DNA of 64,000 nucleotides from Wolfiporia cocos (lineage: Eukaryota > Basidiomycota > Agaricomycetes > Polyporales > Phaeolaceae), in assembly GCA_029448655.1 (NCBI GenBank), contig JACCLO010000004.1, positions 1,240,001 through 1,304,000 of the forward strand. The letters are read 5' to 3'. Within the stretch, counting starts at the first letter, position 1. Every line of letters starts with the position of its first letter. Position numbers and translations under genes: made by a program. The notes below the pieces were generated by a model. The model had not been told where the DNA came from. It did not search any database and worked only from the letters and a program-made list of their open reading frames with translations. This document shows positions 40,961 through 53,333 of this stretch, piece by piece.

Positions 40961-42289
40961 ACGCCTCGTCGACCTGTGCGTCTGCGTGGTGACGCTGCGC
41001 GTTGAGGAGGTCGCTCGCAAGCCACGGATGCGCACCGTTACGCTACTGCAGACGCGCATCATTACACTATTGCGGACTCAAGTACTCACCTGCGAATTGC
41101 ATCAGGAAGCTCAAGAAACAACAATCTAAGCCGTGGGCCGTCAAAGCCGGGCGAAAGCCGGGCCTGGCACATCACTAGCTCAGGATTTACCTCCACAGGT
41201 GATGCCACAAACCCTGGCAATCGCAAGGCAGCCGTGAGCATGTGTGCTGAATACTGCCTCGCGACCATATGCTGATTGACGACTTAATTTGAGAAGTTTG
41301 GGCGTAAGCCTGTGTGGTTCAGCCATTCACAGCTGTTCACCCGCAATTCGTGAATCCAGGCGTAGTCTTTCGCGTCTGAGAAGACGATTCCGGCGCGGTA
41401 CTCGTCAATCAGGCATCAGGCCTTTGGGTCACTGTGTGGGATGCAGGATGCCGTCTTTATACACTTAATATGATACAGTCACCGTTCCTTACTCCCGTTC
41501 GACAAAATCTAAGTGCACATCTTGCTTTTGAAAAAACAGGTCTATCGACGTAGCTAAAGAATGAATTCGGTATGAGCAAAACCAATGGCCTTGATGAGAA
41601 TGAGAAGGATCGGCTCACTCAATTGATCCATGGAGGGAGAGTGGCCAGCATGTCCATCGACCGATGATATTATATCTGATAGAATATCGACAACGCAGGC
41701 CGCAGCTCGATGCACGCCCATGTAGTGTAGTACGTAAAGTGGTCGCGTCAGATCGGCAGAGGCTGGCACTGAATAGTGAATATTTGAATTGTGGAGGTGG
41801 CTTGTGGCGTACCAATCCTCGAAGGCTAATACAGAACATTCAATGCAGAGTATAGCTCGGTAATGCCGAAACGTTCTTGTGCGTCCTGTTCTAGCAGTTG
41901 CTGATATTGCTCTCTATAGCCATCCCTTTTTGCTATCGATAGTGCCTGCACCTGCGACTGCCCATCAGGCTTACTACATGTCCATATTTCCATAATCTCG
42001 GTCTTCTATCTCCACAGACCCTTCACTATCATCATGCAACCCGTCCGGCTAGCTCGGACGAGCGGCGTACTTTCCTCAGTCTGCATACTTCATACTATAC
42101 CTATACCGGCGTGCGAGGGACAACTGAGGCGAGACGAGCCAACGTGATGTGGAAGCTTGGACGACGTAGCTTGACACGTTCGAGGGTGGCGAGATGCACA
42201 AGATACATTCTGGGACCAGCCGACAGGAATCCTACTGAGCCGTTGCGCGTACGTCGGCGTTGTCATACGCTCGAATGTAGTGCGCATGA
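40961..42289. other. Unassigned 1.3-kb stretch
   Basis: No gene or element recognised. Short open frames only; the one at 41086-41268 on the minus strand has no recognisable family. Confidence 0.4.
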
Positions 42290-42455
42290 CACAAGCGTAA
42301 CCTAAAGCCCTCGACTGGGGGAAGGGGGCTCACTCAAAGGCGCCTTCCTGCTCCAGGAGAACTCTAGGCACAAATGGCCAAGACGAGTCTGAGGTTCGCT
42401 CAAGACTGTCTGGCTATTATATAGCTCTACTACTATTTGTACATGTTATGGTGCG
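42290..42455 (-). repeat. LTR remnant related to the D family
   Basis: The plus strand starts TGACACAAGCG like the inverted D LTR end. On the minus strand a TATATAA box is followed about 33 nt later by AGACTCGTCTTGG, the same predicted start and self-primer as in D. The outer end is lost; sequence after about 42455 does not align. Confidence 0.55.
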
Positions 42456-42661
42456 CGGCCCGTAAGGCGGGAATTCAAACTCACCCGAGGATCGGCGGAG
42501 TTTGAATTGATCGGAATCTCCGTACGCGAATGTCATAGATTAGAAAACATGTACATACTACTGCTCGCCCAGAGAATACGACACTCGGTCATTATTTATC
42601 CGCATACACCCTTTGAGATGACAAAAATCACACCATTTGGAGTCATTACAATGCGTCCAGC

Positions 42662-43034
42662 TGACACAAGCAACACTTCAAGCAACTACTCAGGGGATTG
42701 TTACTCGCGTTTCAGCGCAATCCTAGTCTGAGGCTACTCAAGGCGTATAAGGCCAAGACGAGTCTGGGGTGCTACCCTGCTCGTCGGCCAGTATATATGC
42801 TATTCTACTGTTTGTACATTGTTTGGCTACTGTATAGTTATTACGTAAGCTGAGAGTCCGATACTATGGTAAACCCTATAATGGGTGTAGGTACACGGCA
42901 CAGAGTGTCCGGGGGGCTGACAACACGTGATAGGGTGTTCGGGGTCTTGCACGTGACTGCTTAGGCGCGCGCTTAGATAAGATAAGGGTTCAGGCTTTAG
43001 TCACTGGCTAGGCGAAAGAAATCGGCTTGTGACA
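42662..43034 (-). repeat. Solo LTR of the D family
   Basis: 373-bp LTR in inverted orientation to D, with TGTCACAAG...GTGTCA termini in sense. Flanked by a perfect CCAGC target duplication (42657-42661, 43035-43039). The TATATA box and AGACTCGTCTT start are kept, while the rest is about 20% diverged from D. It is the product of LTR-LTR recombination in an older insertion. Confidence 0.9.
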
Positions 43035-43039
43035 CCAGC

Positions 43040-46000
43040 ATCACTCCTAGGCCAAGTCAAGCCTTTGAAAAGTCAAGCGCTTCCGTCAAAGATCCCTACC
43101 CACCTGCTTCTCTCGCCCGGCTCCCAAGAGGCCATGCAACATCACATGGACATGGTAGGCCTGGAAAGGCATTCCTTTGATCTCACAATTGAGGCACAAA
43201 GTATAAATCCCGCATATATGCATTAAATTATGCTTATGGCTGAAATAGATAAGGCTTACAAACTTCTTGCTGATTAGTGTTGCCGAAGTTCAGTTCGGTT
43301 CAGGTTCAGGGGGGTCTAGGGCTGAACCTAGAACCGAACCAACTGCAGGGAGCCTGAACATGAACCTGAACCTGGACTGAACCTGCTGAACCAGTTCATC
43401 AGGTTCGGTTCATGGTTTGAACTAGGTTCGAACCGCTAAGTTACTTGCTTTTATAGAGTGTAAAAATAATAATTTGGACACCAACTTTGTGTACCTTTCT
43501 ATGTATACCAATTGTCTACCTCATTCCCAGCACTATTGAACCCACTAAAGTAACCACACTTCAAGTTCTGCAGTGCCTCCATTTGGTGTCTATTGGGCTG
43601 CTGCATTCCAATGTGGCTCTTAGTCTTGATTAGAGTGGTAAACATAACTTTTTGATGCATAACAATCACCCAAGGCAGACATTTTGAGCAGTTCAGTAAT
43701 CAGAGTTCATGAGTGTGAGTTAGCCTGAGGCAAAGCTCAATAACAAAACATTCTTAGACAACTCTGTATATAACCTAGGATCATGGATATGAAGTGAAAT
43801 ATTATCTTCTACATTTCTTACTTCATCTGACAGCAACAAATGCAGCCCAATGCCACAGAAAGCATGGTAATCCCAACATGGGGTTGAGCCCTTGCCATAT
43901 TGGGAGACTAGAGTATATGAGTGTTGATGCTTGCTATGGTAAAGCCAGCTGTACATAACTTACTGCAACAACACTATAGCAAAGATGGCAAGAACATAAT
44001 CATAATTCATGCTTATCCACCAGTGACTACACAGAATATGTTAATGCTAAGTGGTTCAAGGTTCAGTCCAGTTCGAACCTGGTTCAAGGGTACCCATGGC
44101 CCCCCTGAACCAAGAACCGAACCTTGATGTCCTACCCTGAACCGGACCTGGACTGAACCTGAACCTAGGTTCGGTTCAGGTGGTTCAGGTTCTGAACCTT
44201 GGTTCTGAACTGAACTTCGGCAACACTATTGCTGATCTCGAAGTGCACATTCCCGATGAGATCCCACGAAAAATTCAATCAAAGCTGGTAATTCATGATC
44301 ATCACCATGATGATGTCAAATCAAAAGATGGGATGTGAACATACAAACGCCAGAATAGACTCTACCAATGTTCCTGTGGTATGGACAATGCGGCTGGCAA
44401 TCACCCATCAAAGCGGCAAGATAACCCATGGAAGGATGTCGGATGCTGTACATGGCTGCGGCTAATCACCACCTATGATCCAAAAAGCAAACGGCTTCTG
44501 GCTATTCATGAGGTCTATGGTATCTTGGAACACTCCACTGTGTGCCTGGAAATGACAAGATAAAGTCCTCCCATTCCACTGCATCTCATGATCCGAGATT
44601 ATGCCATTTCCCTATTCCAGCAGTCGTTCACATTGAATCTCGTGCGCACTCATTGCCGTGACTTTGTGCAAGCCACCTTAGTGGAGATGAAATCCTCTAT
44701 GGCGACAACAGTTACCACTACATTTTGAATGAACACGAGGCGACATCTCTGTATCGCACACTAAACAAGCAACTCGGCATTTCTCAGCACTCAGCTGCAC
44801 ACACAAACCTCGATCTATGGTTTCGCACTGATAACCCTAGGCCGCCTAGTCCCCTACTATCGGAAGCCTGCTTGTATTACCAGCCTCATATCGAGAATGT
44901 CTCAGACCGGTTTGTTATCATAATCTCTACTCCGGAACAGCGGCAACTGGCTTGGAAGCATGGACACAGGCAATTGATGTTCTTAGACGGCACTTTCGGC
45001 TTCTGTAGCACCCGCACTCTGCTGTTCACACCTATGGCTTTTGATGATCTGCTGCATGGAGTTCCTCTAGGACATATCTTGTTCTCTACTCATGAATCTA
45101 CCAAAAGCAGTGGGGTACATGCCGACTACAATAGCGAGCTAATGCATGAACTCCTGGTGCACTTCCGTCAAGGTCTGGGCACCAATGAATTGGGCGAAAG
45201 CTTCGCACCAATCGTGGGAATGACTGATAATGATATGAAGGAGCGCTACGGCTTATCTCAGGAGTGGCCAGGAATCCTCCTTTTGCTCTGCATGTTCCAT
45301 ATGTGGCAAGCATGGCAAAATGGCTTAAATAAATATTTGTGCTGTATACCAAAAGGTCCTGCACGCAACGAAATTCGCAAGCATTTGGCGGTGCTGCTAC
45401 TCCGCCTGCTCAAGGAGATTGATGTCTACGAGAATGCAATCACGGCTTTCAATGAGGAAGTCCAACATTTCAAATCATCCAAATTTGACATAACGCTCTC
45501 ACATGGTCACAAGCAAAAGGCGCACTTCTGTTTCTGGCTTACTTGCAATCTTATCTGAAGTCTCACTCATTCTGGCTTAGTTGGTCTCTTGCTGGTGCTC
45601 AGGAAGCTGCTCGTTGCCTCAATATACCTGTGGAACAAGTTGCTAGAACAACTAATCCTCTTGAGTCATTTCAAGGCCGGTTGAAGAATAACTACTTTGG
45701 GTCTTATCTCTGATCAGGCCGCCTCCCATGCTTAGATCTGTGGATTATCATCCTAGTGACTAAGGTTCTCCCGGAATTCTTCCAGACATGGAAGGAGCGC
45801 CGTGCTCAGGGCGAATATTACCAAAGCAAGCGGCAGGCACTGCCCAATCAAGGAGGATCCTCTAGTACACTTGCAAAATCGAAAATCCACAGTACTATAG
45901 CTGCACAGTATTCAAACGAAGCACTTAATCTTCTGGATGAAGGCAGCCCTGATGACGATAACGCCAACCCACTCACTGAACAGGAAACTGCAGCACTGCT

Positions 46001-46060
46001 ACCACTTGTAGGAGCTGAACTAATTATCAATGAAGGCCAGCATATCAGATAATGACAAAT
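43040..46060 (+). pseudogene. Mutator-like (MULE) transposase gene, broken
   Basis: Fragments of one plus-strand transposase. Around 44350-44560 there is a Cys/His-rich DNA-binding-type segment (CSCGMDNAAGNH, CCTWLRLITTYDPKSKR). 44725-45558 is the MULE catalytic region: LMFLDGTFGF with the first catalytic Asp, GMTDND with the second, and LLLLCMFHMWQAWQNGLNK after it. The frame then shifts near 45540 and continues as SHSFWLSWSLAGAQEAARCLN and NPLESFQGRLKNNYFGSYL, followed by a TGA, then KVLPEFFQTWKERR. A hAT-type MITE at 43275-44228 splits the N-terminal part. No terminal repeats of an autonomous element were identified. Non-functional. Confidence 0.75.
43275..44228. mobile_element. Non-autonomous hAT-type element (MITE), 954 bp
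   Basis: The terminal inverted repeats read TAGTGTTGCCGAAGTTCAGT at both ends. An 8-bp target duplication, TTGCTGAT, sits at 43267-43274 and 44229-44236. Both features fit the hAT superfamily. The outer ~170 bp at each end are packed with GGTTC/GAACC motifs in both orientations. The AT-rich interior has no transposase frame. Confidence 0.88.
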
Positions 46061-46338
46061 TCAATTTTTCATATGCACTTAATTCAGATTCAACACCAAT
46101 AGCACTGTGTTTGACCTATCCGGGGACTCCTCTAGCACATTCATCGACGACACCATGCTGGATGAAAGTGCGATCCTTGCAGATCTCATGGGAACACTTC
46201 CAAGAAAGGAAATAGTTCAAACCCCGACTCAAGATCCGAAAGCACTCGGTCAAGACAATCAGCAAGTAGTTGCCTTTCTTTCAAGAACTTTTGCAGGCTG
46301 AAGACAATATTCTACGGTGCCTTCGCCGGCTCCTACAG

Positions 46339-47055
46339 GTAGAGTTTCAGTCAATTATCTTAATCTGCCAACTGCCCTTTGCTTAAGAAATCGCAGTTGC
46401 GAGCTAGGTTTGCACACAGATTAATCTGCTAACTGCGGCAGATTAATCTACTGTGACAATAAAATGGTACATCCCGGATTCAAACCAAGGACCTTAGCGC
46501 AGACGAGAATAACAGCATCGCAGCGTAATTAGCCAACTGCACCATAGTGGCAACAGTTACCCTTGACCAATCAAAATATATATAACACAAATTTTACACA
46601 CAATTTTCGCAAATCATCAAGGCAACTAACTACTCCAACAAGCATACACAGAAATCAATGATAGTGGTAGCTTGATTTACCATGCTTGACCTGGAGCAAT
46701 CACCATGGGAAAGCTGAATACACTGGAATCACAGGTCTTTAGAGGCAGATTCATTTGTATTTGTGTTATGGAAGATGTTAAACTGCGAAAATGAAGTTTA
46801 CAAAATACTCTATATATTGCTCAAAATGGGGCAGACACTAGTTCCACTGTAGCTCAGTTGGCTAACGTGTGATGCAATGCTGTAATTCTCATCTGCGCTA
46901 AGGTCCTTGGTTTGAATCCGGGATGTACCATTTTATTGTCACAGTAGATTAATCTGCCGCAGTTAGCATATTAATCTGCGTGCAAACCTAGCTCACAACT
47001 GCGATTTCTTAAGTGAAGGGCAGTTGGCAGATTAAGATAATTGACTGAAGTCCCT
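46339..47055. mobile_element. Foldback element with tRNA-like arms, copy 1
   Basis: 717-bp element with arms of about 220 bp in inverted orientation. The outer part runs from GTAGAGTTTCAGTCAATTAT at the left to its complement at the right. Flanking 8-mers TCCTACAG and CCCTACAG are a near-perfect target duplication. Both arms contain degenerate Pol III box-like sequences (right arm: TAGCTCAGTTGG at 46853-46864, GGTTTGAATCC at 46910-46920). No coding region. The central part matches copy 2 in the opposite orientation. Confidence 0.8.
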
Positions 47056-48764
47056 CCCTACAGCTCGGGGCTACAACAGAGGAACTCTATGACTACATTA
47101 GCCCGAGGGTTTGGAGCAGATTAGATGGAGACAGCTCTACTGAGATCTAAGCACCTCCTTCAGGTTCTGGCTCCAACAAATCCCAGAAGTGCTCACTATC
47201 TCCATCTTCTGCAGCGCCGGCAGTTCTCATTCCATTCAATCGTCAAAAAAAAAGCAGCGCCGCCATGAGTCTCACTGCATTTGGTAGTGTAGATAATGTT
47301 ACATCCAGATAATTCTGACGAATACGAATAACTACTCAAGAGCGGCGGTGCGAGTACCGCTATAGGAGCGTGGGAATTATTTTAAACTCCGCTTTTCCTC
47401 GGGTGTGTTGGACCTCCTGTAAGGCATCGGCACTGAGGTAAGCTACTAGCTACGTGGTGGCCGGTAATGGCATCGGGGTGCGAGGATCGTAGAGCGCTGG
47501 ATGTCTATGGCAACGTAGCGGGTTGCACCCGAGTCAGTGGTTCTCGTCGATCGGGGGTTCGCCGGTAATGGCAGGGTTCTATGTCCGTGATCGGGGCGTC
47601 TGCAGTCCAGGTTCCCAAGTACTGGTACTGAGGAGTGGCACGTGGCGGTCCAGGTTCCCACGTGCTGGTACTGAGGAGTGGCATCTACCGAGAGCGTGGA
47701 CTGGCCAGTACGGGTTGTGCGTGACGTAGGGTGATCGAGCATGATTGGCTGTGATCGGTAGGTAGCGCTCTGTGACTGCTAGGGTTCTCAGTCGTACAGA
47801 GCTGGGTTTAGAGCCTCCGTAGGCTGTAGTGTAGTGCTAAGGGGTTTTAGGCCTCCCGTAGGCCATAGTCCATATAGTACATAGTCCATGCCAGTAATGG
47901 TGTGAGTCCATGGTCGATAATGACCGTGTAGCCAGTAGTGGCTGTGGTTTGTGGAGACGGGAGGTGTGGGGTTCGGTTGGTTGGGTGGACATAGTCCTAG
48001 CCGTGAGTCGAGGTTTAGTGTGAGCCAAGGGTTTGCTTAGTGTGAGCCAAGGGTCACGTGACTACTATTGGCTTTTGTATTGGACTGGATGTGTGGTCTG
48101 AGACTAGGGTTCTTAGGCATGGCTGGTGATGCTGTTAGCTAGTGCTGCTCGATGCCCGACACAACTCTCTCTGAAGCGCAAACTCGTGTTCTTGCTGCAC
48201 ATGTAGCTATATTCTGGGCCACAGCGTCCCTTATTTAGCTTCGAAATGAGGTCAGCTGAGAGGAAGTTGCGTACATCCGAAATCTGCATGGCAACAATCA
48301 AGTCACAAGGAGTCACACGGCGGTCACTGCCCGCGCTCAGTAGCGGTTTCGCATTTCCCGAACGGTCTGACATTGCATCAACCGCTGTCGAGCGTCTGTT
48401 TGTTGGCAGGGAAATCGGTCGCCAGCGATATCAGGTTGCGTTCCCGTACAGGCCCTAAAAGTGTCTCGCACCATAGCAGAAGTTTTCACTTTCGCAGGTC
48501 CCACGATGTCCGCGGAAGACCCGGGCTCGGTAATGTCTGCTGCGAGTCTAGCAGGCGGGCCCAGTCGGCCTGCCCATTCAATATTCAGTCGCGAGCAGCG
48601 CAGCGCGCACTTACCAGCCTCAGACTTATGGCGAAGAGGAAACGACGTCACCCGCAATCGACCGATTGAGCATTGAGCTGAGTAAGGCGCACAGCCCCGT
48701 CCCGTCGACGTCCAGCTCGCGCAAAAAGTGGAGAAGAATATCCTAAAAATAAAATGCACAAGCG
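47056..48764. other. Unassigned 1.7-kb stretch left of the oxidoreductase gene
   Basis: No gene recognised. It holds a two-unit 43-bp tandem repeat (47605-47683) and a short repeated run, GTGTGAGCCAAGGGT, near 48018 and 48040. Confidence 0.45.
47605..47683. repeat. Tandem repeat, two 43-bp-spaced units
   Basis: GTCCAGGTTCCC followed by a variable A/CGT run and TGGTACTGAGGAGTGGCA occurs twice, at 47605 and 47648, with few differences. Confidence 0.8.
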
Positions 48765-48772
48765 TATAAAAG
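48765..48772 (+). promoter_or_regulatory. TATA box of the oxidoreductase gene
   Basis: TATAAAAG stands 81 bp before the start codon at 48846, followed by a pyrimidine-rich stretch. Typical position for a fungal core promoter. Confidence 0.6.
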
Positions 48773-48845
48773 GCTCCTCTCCCGTCGCTGTGCTTCGCAT
48801 CCATCACCCATCATCCCGAAAACTTGATTCGCTGGCACCGCAGCA

Positions 48846-50686
48846 ATGGCCCCAGTAAAGAACGGCCGTCTTGTCTTCAACGAGATCCCCACGGGTGCGT
48901 GGACCTGCCGGAGTGTGCGGACGTGTGACCGACGCGCGCGCAGGGCTGCCCGAGCCGGGCAAGACGACGGTGTACGACGAATCGCAGACGATCGACCTCG
49001 AGAGCGTCCCGCTGAACGGCGGCATCCTCGTCAAGACCCTCGTGCTCTCCATCGACCCGTACCTCCGCGGCCGCATGCGCAACACGAGCATCAAGAGCTA
49101 CTCGGTGCGTCTCGCGCTCACCAGCGGAGCCTCTGCTGACACCGCGAATGTGTAGCCCGGTTTCACTATTGGCGAGCCGTGAGTCGCACTGACATCGTGC
49201 TTTATTGCGTGCTTACGGATGTCTGACGTTCAGCCTGAACAACTATGGCGTCGGCCTCGTCCTCCGCTCGGAGCACGCCTCCTTCAAGGCCGGCGACCAT
49301 GTCTATGGCACGCACCGTACGTCATTCTCTCAATAACCTTCTTCCCGCTTATAACCTTCTCCTCCCTCCCTTCTATTCTGCTACGAATCCCAACCTTCGC
49401 TGATCGGCGCCGCGATCGATATCCGACTTCCAATTCGGCGGCAATCCCACCCTGCTGCGCGCCCGATCGCCAACCTAAACTAAACCGAACACCCAAACGG
49501 GACGCCACCATTCCATTCCTGCGCCACTCACTCGGCGCTGCACGTGTCGCGCTGGGCGCATATGCCTGGAACTGTGATTGTTTTGCGTGCGCCACTGCGT
49601 CTCGCGCATGCACCACGCGGTCGACGCGCACAGCCTTCCAGCAATACTTTGTCGCGGCGCCCGCGGACGCGGAGAAGCTCACCGTGCTCAAGAACGAGGA
49701 GGGCCTCCCGTGGAGCGTGTACGTCGGCGTGTGCGGCATGCCCGGTGCGTGTTCCCTCTTCTACTTCCCATCGCTGGCCTCGTCCGTGTTTACTGACCCG
49801 CCCCGCCCCGCTCCGTACACAGGTCAGACCGCGCACCATGCCTGGCGCGAGTACTCGCAGGCTAAGCCCGTACGTCCACTTTCTTCCTCCATGCGGTCAC
49901 CACGCGCCGCTGACGACGTATGCAGGGTGAGACCGTCTTCGTCACCGCAGGCGCAGGCCCCGTCGGCGCGTAAGTACCCGTCCTCGTCTCCCCCTCTCCC
50001 CTCCCTGCCCTCGATTTCCCGCCTGGACAGATGCTGACCCTGCGCAGGACGGTCATCCAGATCGCGAAGCAGCAGGGCCTGAAGGTGATTGCGTCCGCGG
50101 GGAGCGAGGAAAAGGTCGCGTTCATCAAGAGCCTCGGTGCAGACGTCGCGTTCAACTACAAGACGGAGCGCACGCGGGACGTGCTCGCGCGCGCGGGGCC
50201 GATCGACATGTGCGTGTGCGCGCTTTGCGTTCGTGCAGCGGGCTGATGTGTGCGCGGCAGATACTGGGACAACGTCGGCGGGGAGATGCTCGAGGCCGCG
50301 ATTCAGGCGGCGTCGGTCGGCGCGCGATTCATCGTGCGTCTCTCCCTTCGTGATACCGCCGAGCGCTGACGCGGACTTCTGATCTCGATTTCCTTTCGTA
50401 GGAATGCGGCATGATCAGCGCGTACAACGGCGAGGAGCCGTACTTCGTGAAGAACCTGCCGCTGATCGTGGGCAAGCAGCTCAAGCTCAGTGGGTTCATC
50501 GTCTTGTGGCTGCACGAGAAGCACCTCGCGCACTTCTACGAGACACTCCCGCTGCTGGTGAAGGAGGGGAAGATCAAGTACACCGAGGACGCCACACACG
50601 GGCTCGAGCGGGCGGGCCACGCGATCGTTGACGTGCAGACCGGGCGGAATAAGGGAAAGAGCGTCATCATTGTGTCAGAGGAGTGA
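48846..50686 (+). CDS. Zinc-independent MDR NADP-dependent oxidoreductase, ten exons
   Basis: An intact host gene of 345 residues. Exons: 48846-48894, 48944-49104, 49156-49178, 49234-49316, 49634-49744, 49823-49869, 49926-49969, 50048-50209, 50261-50333, 50402-50686. All introns are GT-AG, most 49-78 bp, one 317 bp. All phases agree and the total is 1038 nt. It belongs to the medium-chain reductase branch of prostaglandin/leukotriene B4 and 2-alkenal reductases, which reduce the C=C bond of unsaturated carbonyls with NADPH. Signs: SIDPYLRGRM (residues ~55-65), GLPWSVYVGVCGMPGQTAHHAW, the Rossmann motif AGAGPVG (166-172), YWDNVGGEMLEAAI, and the C-terminal LKLSGFIV and HGLERAGHAI blocks. Zinc-binding residues are absent. 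The exact substrate is unknown. Soluble, probably cytosolic. Confidence 0.92.
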
Positions 50687-52286
50687 GTGGTACGTTGTTG
50701 GTTGCGGGGACGCGATTGATGCGTGTGTGTTTGTTCACGCAGTGCTGGGCCTGCGAGGTTGTAGTTGCCCGTTGTATGCGACGCCGCTTTGCGTCGGTGG
50801 CGTTCAATTAGAGGTAGTGTTCTATGTTAGCTCTACATCGCGTAAAACAGCCTCCTGCAGCAATCTCATCGATGTCACGCTCTCTCTTCTGCTCGGTGTA
50901 CTGCGCTGTTCGGCTCTCCCCTCCCCTAGCGCACTGCGCGGTCCAGGCGTTCGGAGGACTAACAGAATAGTGTGGCGTCCTGATCTCAGGTACCGTCGCT
51001 GGTTGGACAAGGCCGCTTCTGGATGCGGTTTGTAGGCAGCACGCGCTCGTTCCAGGATCGTGTACTATAGCCCCGTGCCGGCGCTTACACATCACGCACT
51101 AACACTAACCAGCCAAGTCTTTCCCTTAGATCCTGGTGATTCGAGTACAGTCTTCCGATGCTGTAACTCGCCAAGATATAGCAAAATATGACGCTATCCT
51201 TCTGGTTACACCTCCGTGGCCATGCCATCCTCCAGGTACACCTCCGTGGCCGTCCGTTTCACCATGGCGACAGCTTCGTCGGCCACCGACATTTGCAAAC
51301 GCAAATGGCGGACAGCCCCGCCTTTCATGCCTTTCACGCGTTGAGCCATGCGCACAATTGACGAGCCTCCGCTGTGTTATACAGCCTGCTATTCGTCTGT
51401 CAGGATGATTGCTAACAGATCCATCCGTGAGGGAAAGACGCATCCCGCGATACCACCGCCACTCAAGCGAGTATTCCCTGGATTTGAGGCGCAATCGCAG
51501 CCACCTTCCACAGACACCGGGAGTCCTCGTCGATTTGATGTGATGAGCTTAGACCTTCTCTACCGCTCACTCCTTGTGGGGATTGCAAGCCGAAAAGGTT
51601 TCTTTTGCATAAAGCTGAGTCTAGATCTAATAATCGCTCACGTTCCGAGCAATAGTGGCCGGGAGCGCTCTGGACATCGGACACTGATACGCGCTCAATC
51701 CATGAAAATGCAATTCGCATACTGCTATTTGATTTCGTGATTGCTGACTGAAGCTTCGACATACGCCTTCAGGAAGCAGCTGGGAATACCGGATAGGAGA
51801 CGTCTCACTATGAATGTCATTTTTGTCTAGCTGGATTAAAGGGGCATCAAAGGCAGCCCTTCTCCAAGGCAGCCCTTTTGATTATCTCCCCTTCTAGACC
51901 CGGATTTGGAGTAGGCAGCTATCTGATGGTTGTAAGCGTATTCAGGTGCCTTCAGTGTCATGGCGGGTGTCCGAGTCCCTGATTTTTGGAAGTCCAGGCA
52001 CCGAGCCCATTCACTGCTATTATACGCGCACGCTCATCCCAGGTGTTTAGGCGAGCATATATAGATTGGTGGGCTGACTACCATCTTCAGATATCCTAAC
52101 CTCTTTCTGGTGCCTGTAGCGTGTCTTCCATGGAATATACATTTCTGGAGGAATTTTATCAGACGTGAGCATTATGTAATCTACAGCTTTCCGGAGAGAC
52201 AATTCCAAATTCAGTACCGTGTCATCGTACATGTACTGCAGCATGGCAGGTGAGTGGCTCAATAGACAGTCCCTGTAACTCTGCAT
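50687..52286. other. Unassigned 1.6-kb stretch downstream of the oxidoreductase gene
   Basis: No gene recognised. A duplicated 16-mer, TACACCTCCGTGGCC, occurs at about 51208 and 51238. A short imperfect inverted repeat containing AAGGCAGCCCTT lies at about 51838-51893. Confidence 0.4.
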
Positions 52287-52790
52287 GTGTCAATTGCTGA
52301 ATACACAGCACTCCTCATATACGATTATTTCCTCACCCTCGAACGAGAGATCAACATTATGTGGGAAGTGCGCAGTTCGCGATCTGCTATCTTCTTTGCT
52401 GCTCGTTTCGTCTCGCTTTGCTCAGTTGCTTGGCTTTTATGCACACTTGTAAACTATGCGGTTCAAGTGGCACGTTGGACACCTTTCCATCCCCGTGCAA
52501 GACAATCTGATGGATTGAGGATTCGTGATCTAGAGGTATCTATGCTCATATAGATTTCAATGATTGAGGCTATTTTCCCGTTCCACAACAGCGAAGCACT
52601 CATCATATCCTCATCGTGTGTGACCATAACTTCTATTCTATTGTCGGCAGGTGAGTTCCCGAGATATTTGATAATGTTTAGTGTTTTCTGCGTTGTATTT
52701 ATATGCCGTATGCAACCGGAGCTATATATGGGCGACGGCGACATTGATATTAGGACTGATGCCGATGGATTTCGACTTGGTGAAGCTTAG
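52287..52790 (+). pseudogene. Relic of a DUF6533-type membrane protein gene
   Basis: SIAEYTALLIYDYFLTLEREINIMW followed by a hydrophobic stretch matches the N-terminal DUF6533 signature of a large basidiomycete family of ~7-TM proteins of unknown function (Y-D-Y-x-L-T-L-x-x-E). The frame continues for about 90 codons and then stops. Possible further exons near 52560-52790 are weak and no complete gene can be built, so I call it a relic. No start codon is clear. Confidence 0.55.
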
Positions 52791-53333
52791 CCTTTGCCAG
52801 ATTAATACTGATATACTAAATTCAAGATATGCAGGCTGCAGATGCCTCTACAACTATGGTTTCCTTAGGGGACAATTTAGTACAAGAATCAAGTTTGACT
52901 TACTACACCTTGGTGTACAAAGCCGCTGCGGGCATCCTCCCCGTGCACATCGTCTCCCTCAGCCCTCAGCTCATGCGGTATCATCAACATGTCATAATCG
53001 CTTGATCTTGGTAATATCCCTTCGTCAGAAATAAATATCGAGTTTGAATGTAAGGATCAGGGCGTATTGCTGTCAGATACATTGGCACAATATACAGAGC
53101 TGCGGCGACAACTGAGAACTAGAACGAGAACGCAGTGGAAATGGAAAATGCGCAATTATAAGTGCCTGAAACATTCAGTTAGTGCCACGCATGTTCTAGC
53201 AGTGCAATATTCGGAAGCGGCAGCCGAGCCTACAATATCGACACAGCATGCAAGATACGATGACGGCATACCATGATACACAGCATATATCAGCGTGCCA
53301 GCTCACCAAAAGATGCACGGCCTGCCAGGAGTG

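Noticed and set aside
49317..49633. A missing small exon inside the 317-bp intron of the oxidoreductase gene
   Set aside because: The protein aligns without a gap across the junction (GTH then PFQQYF), and phases agree without an extra exon.
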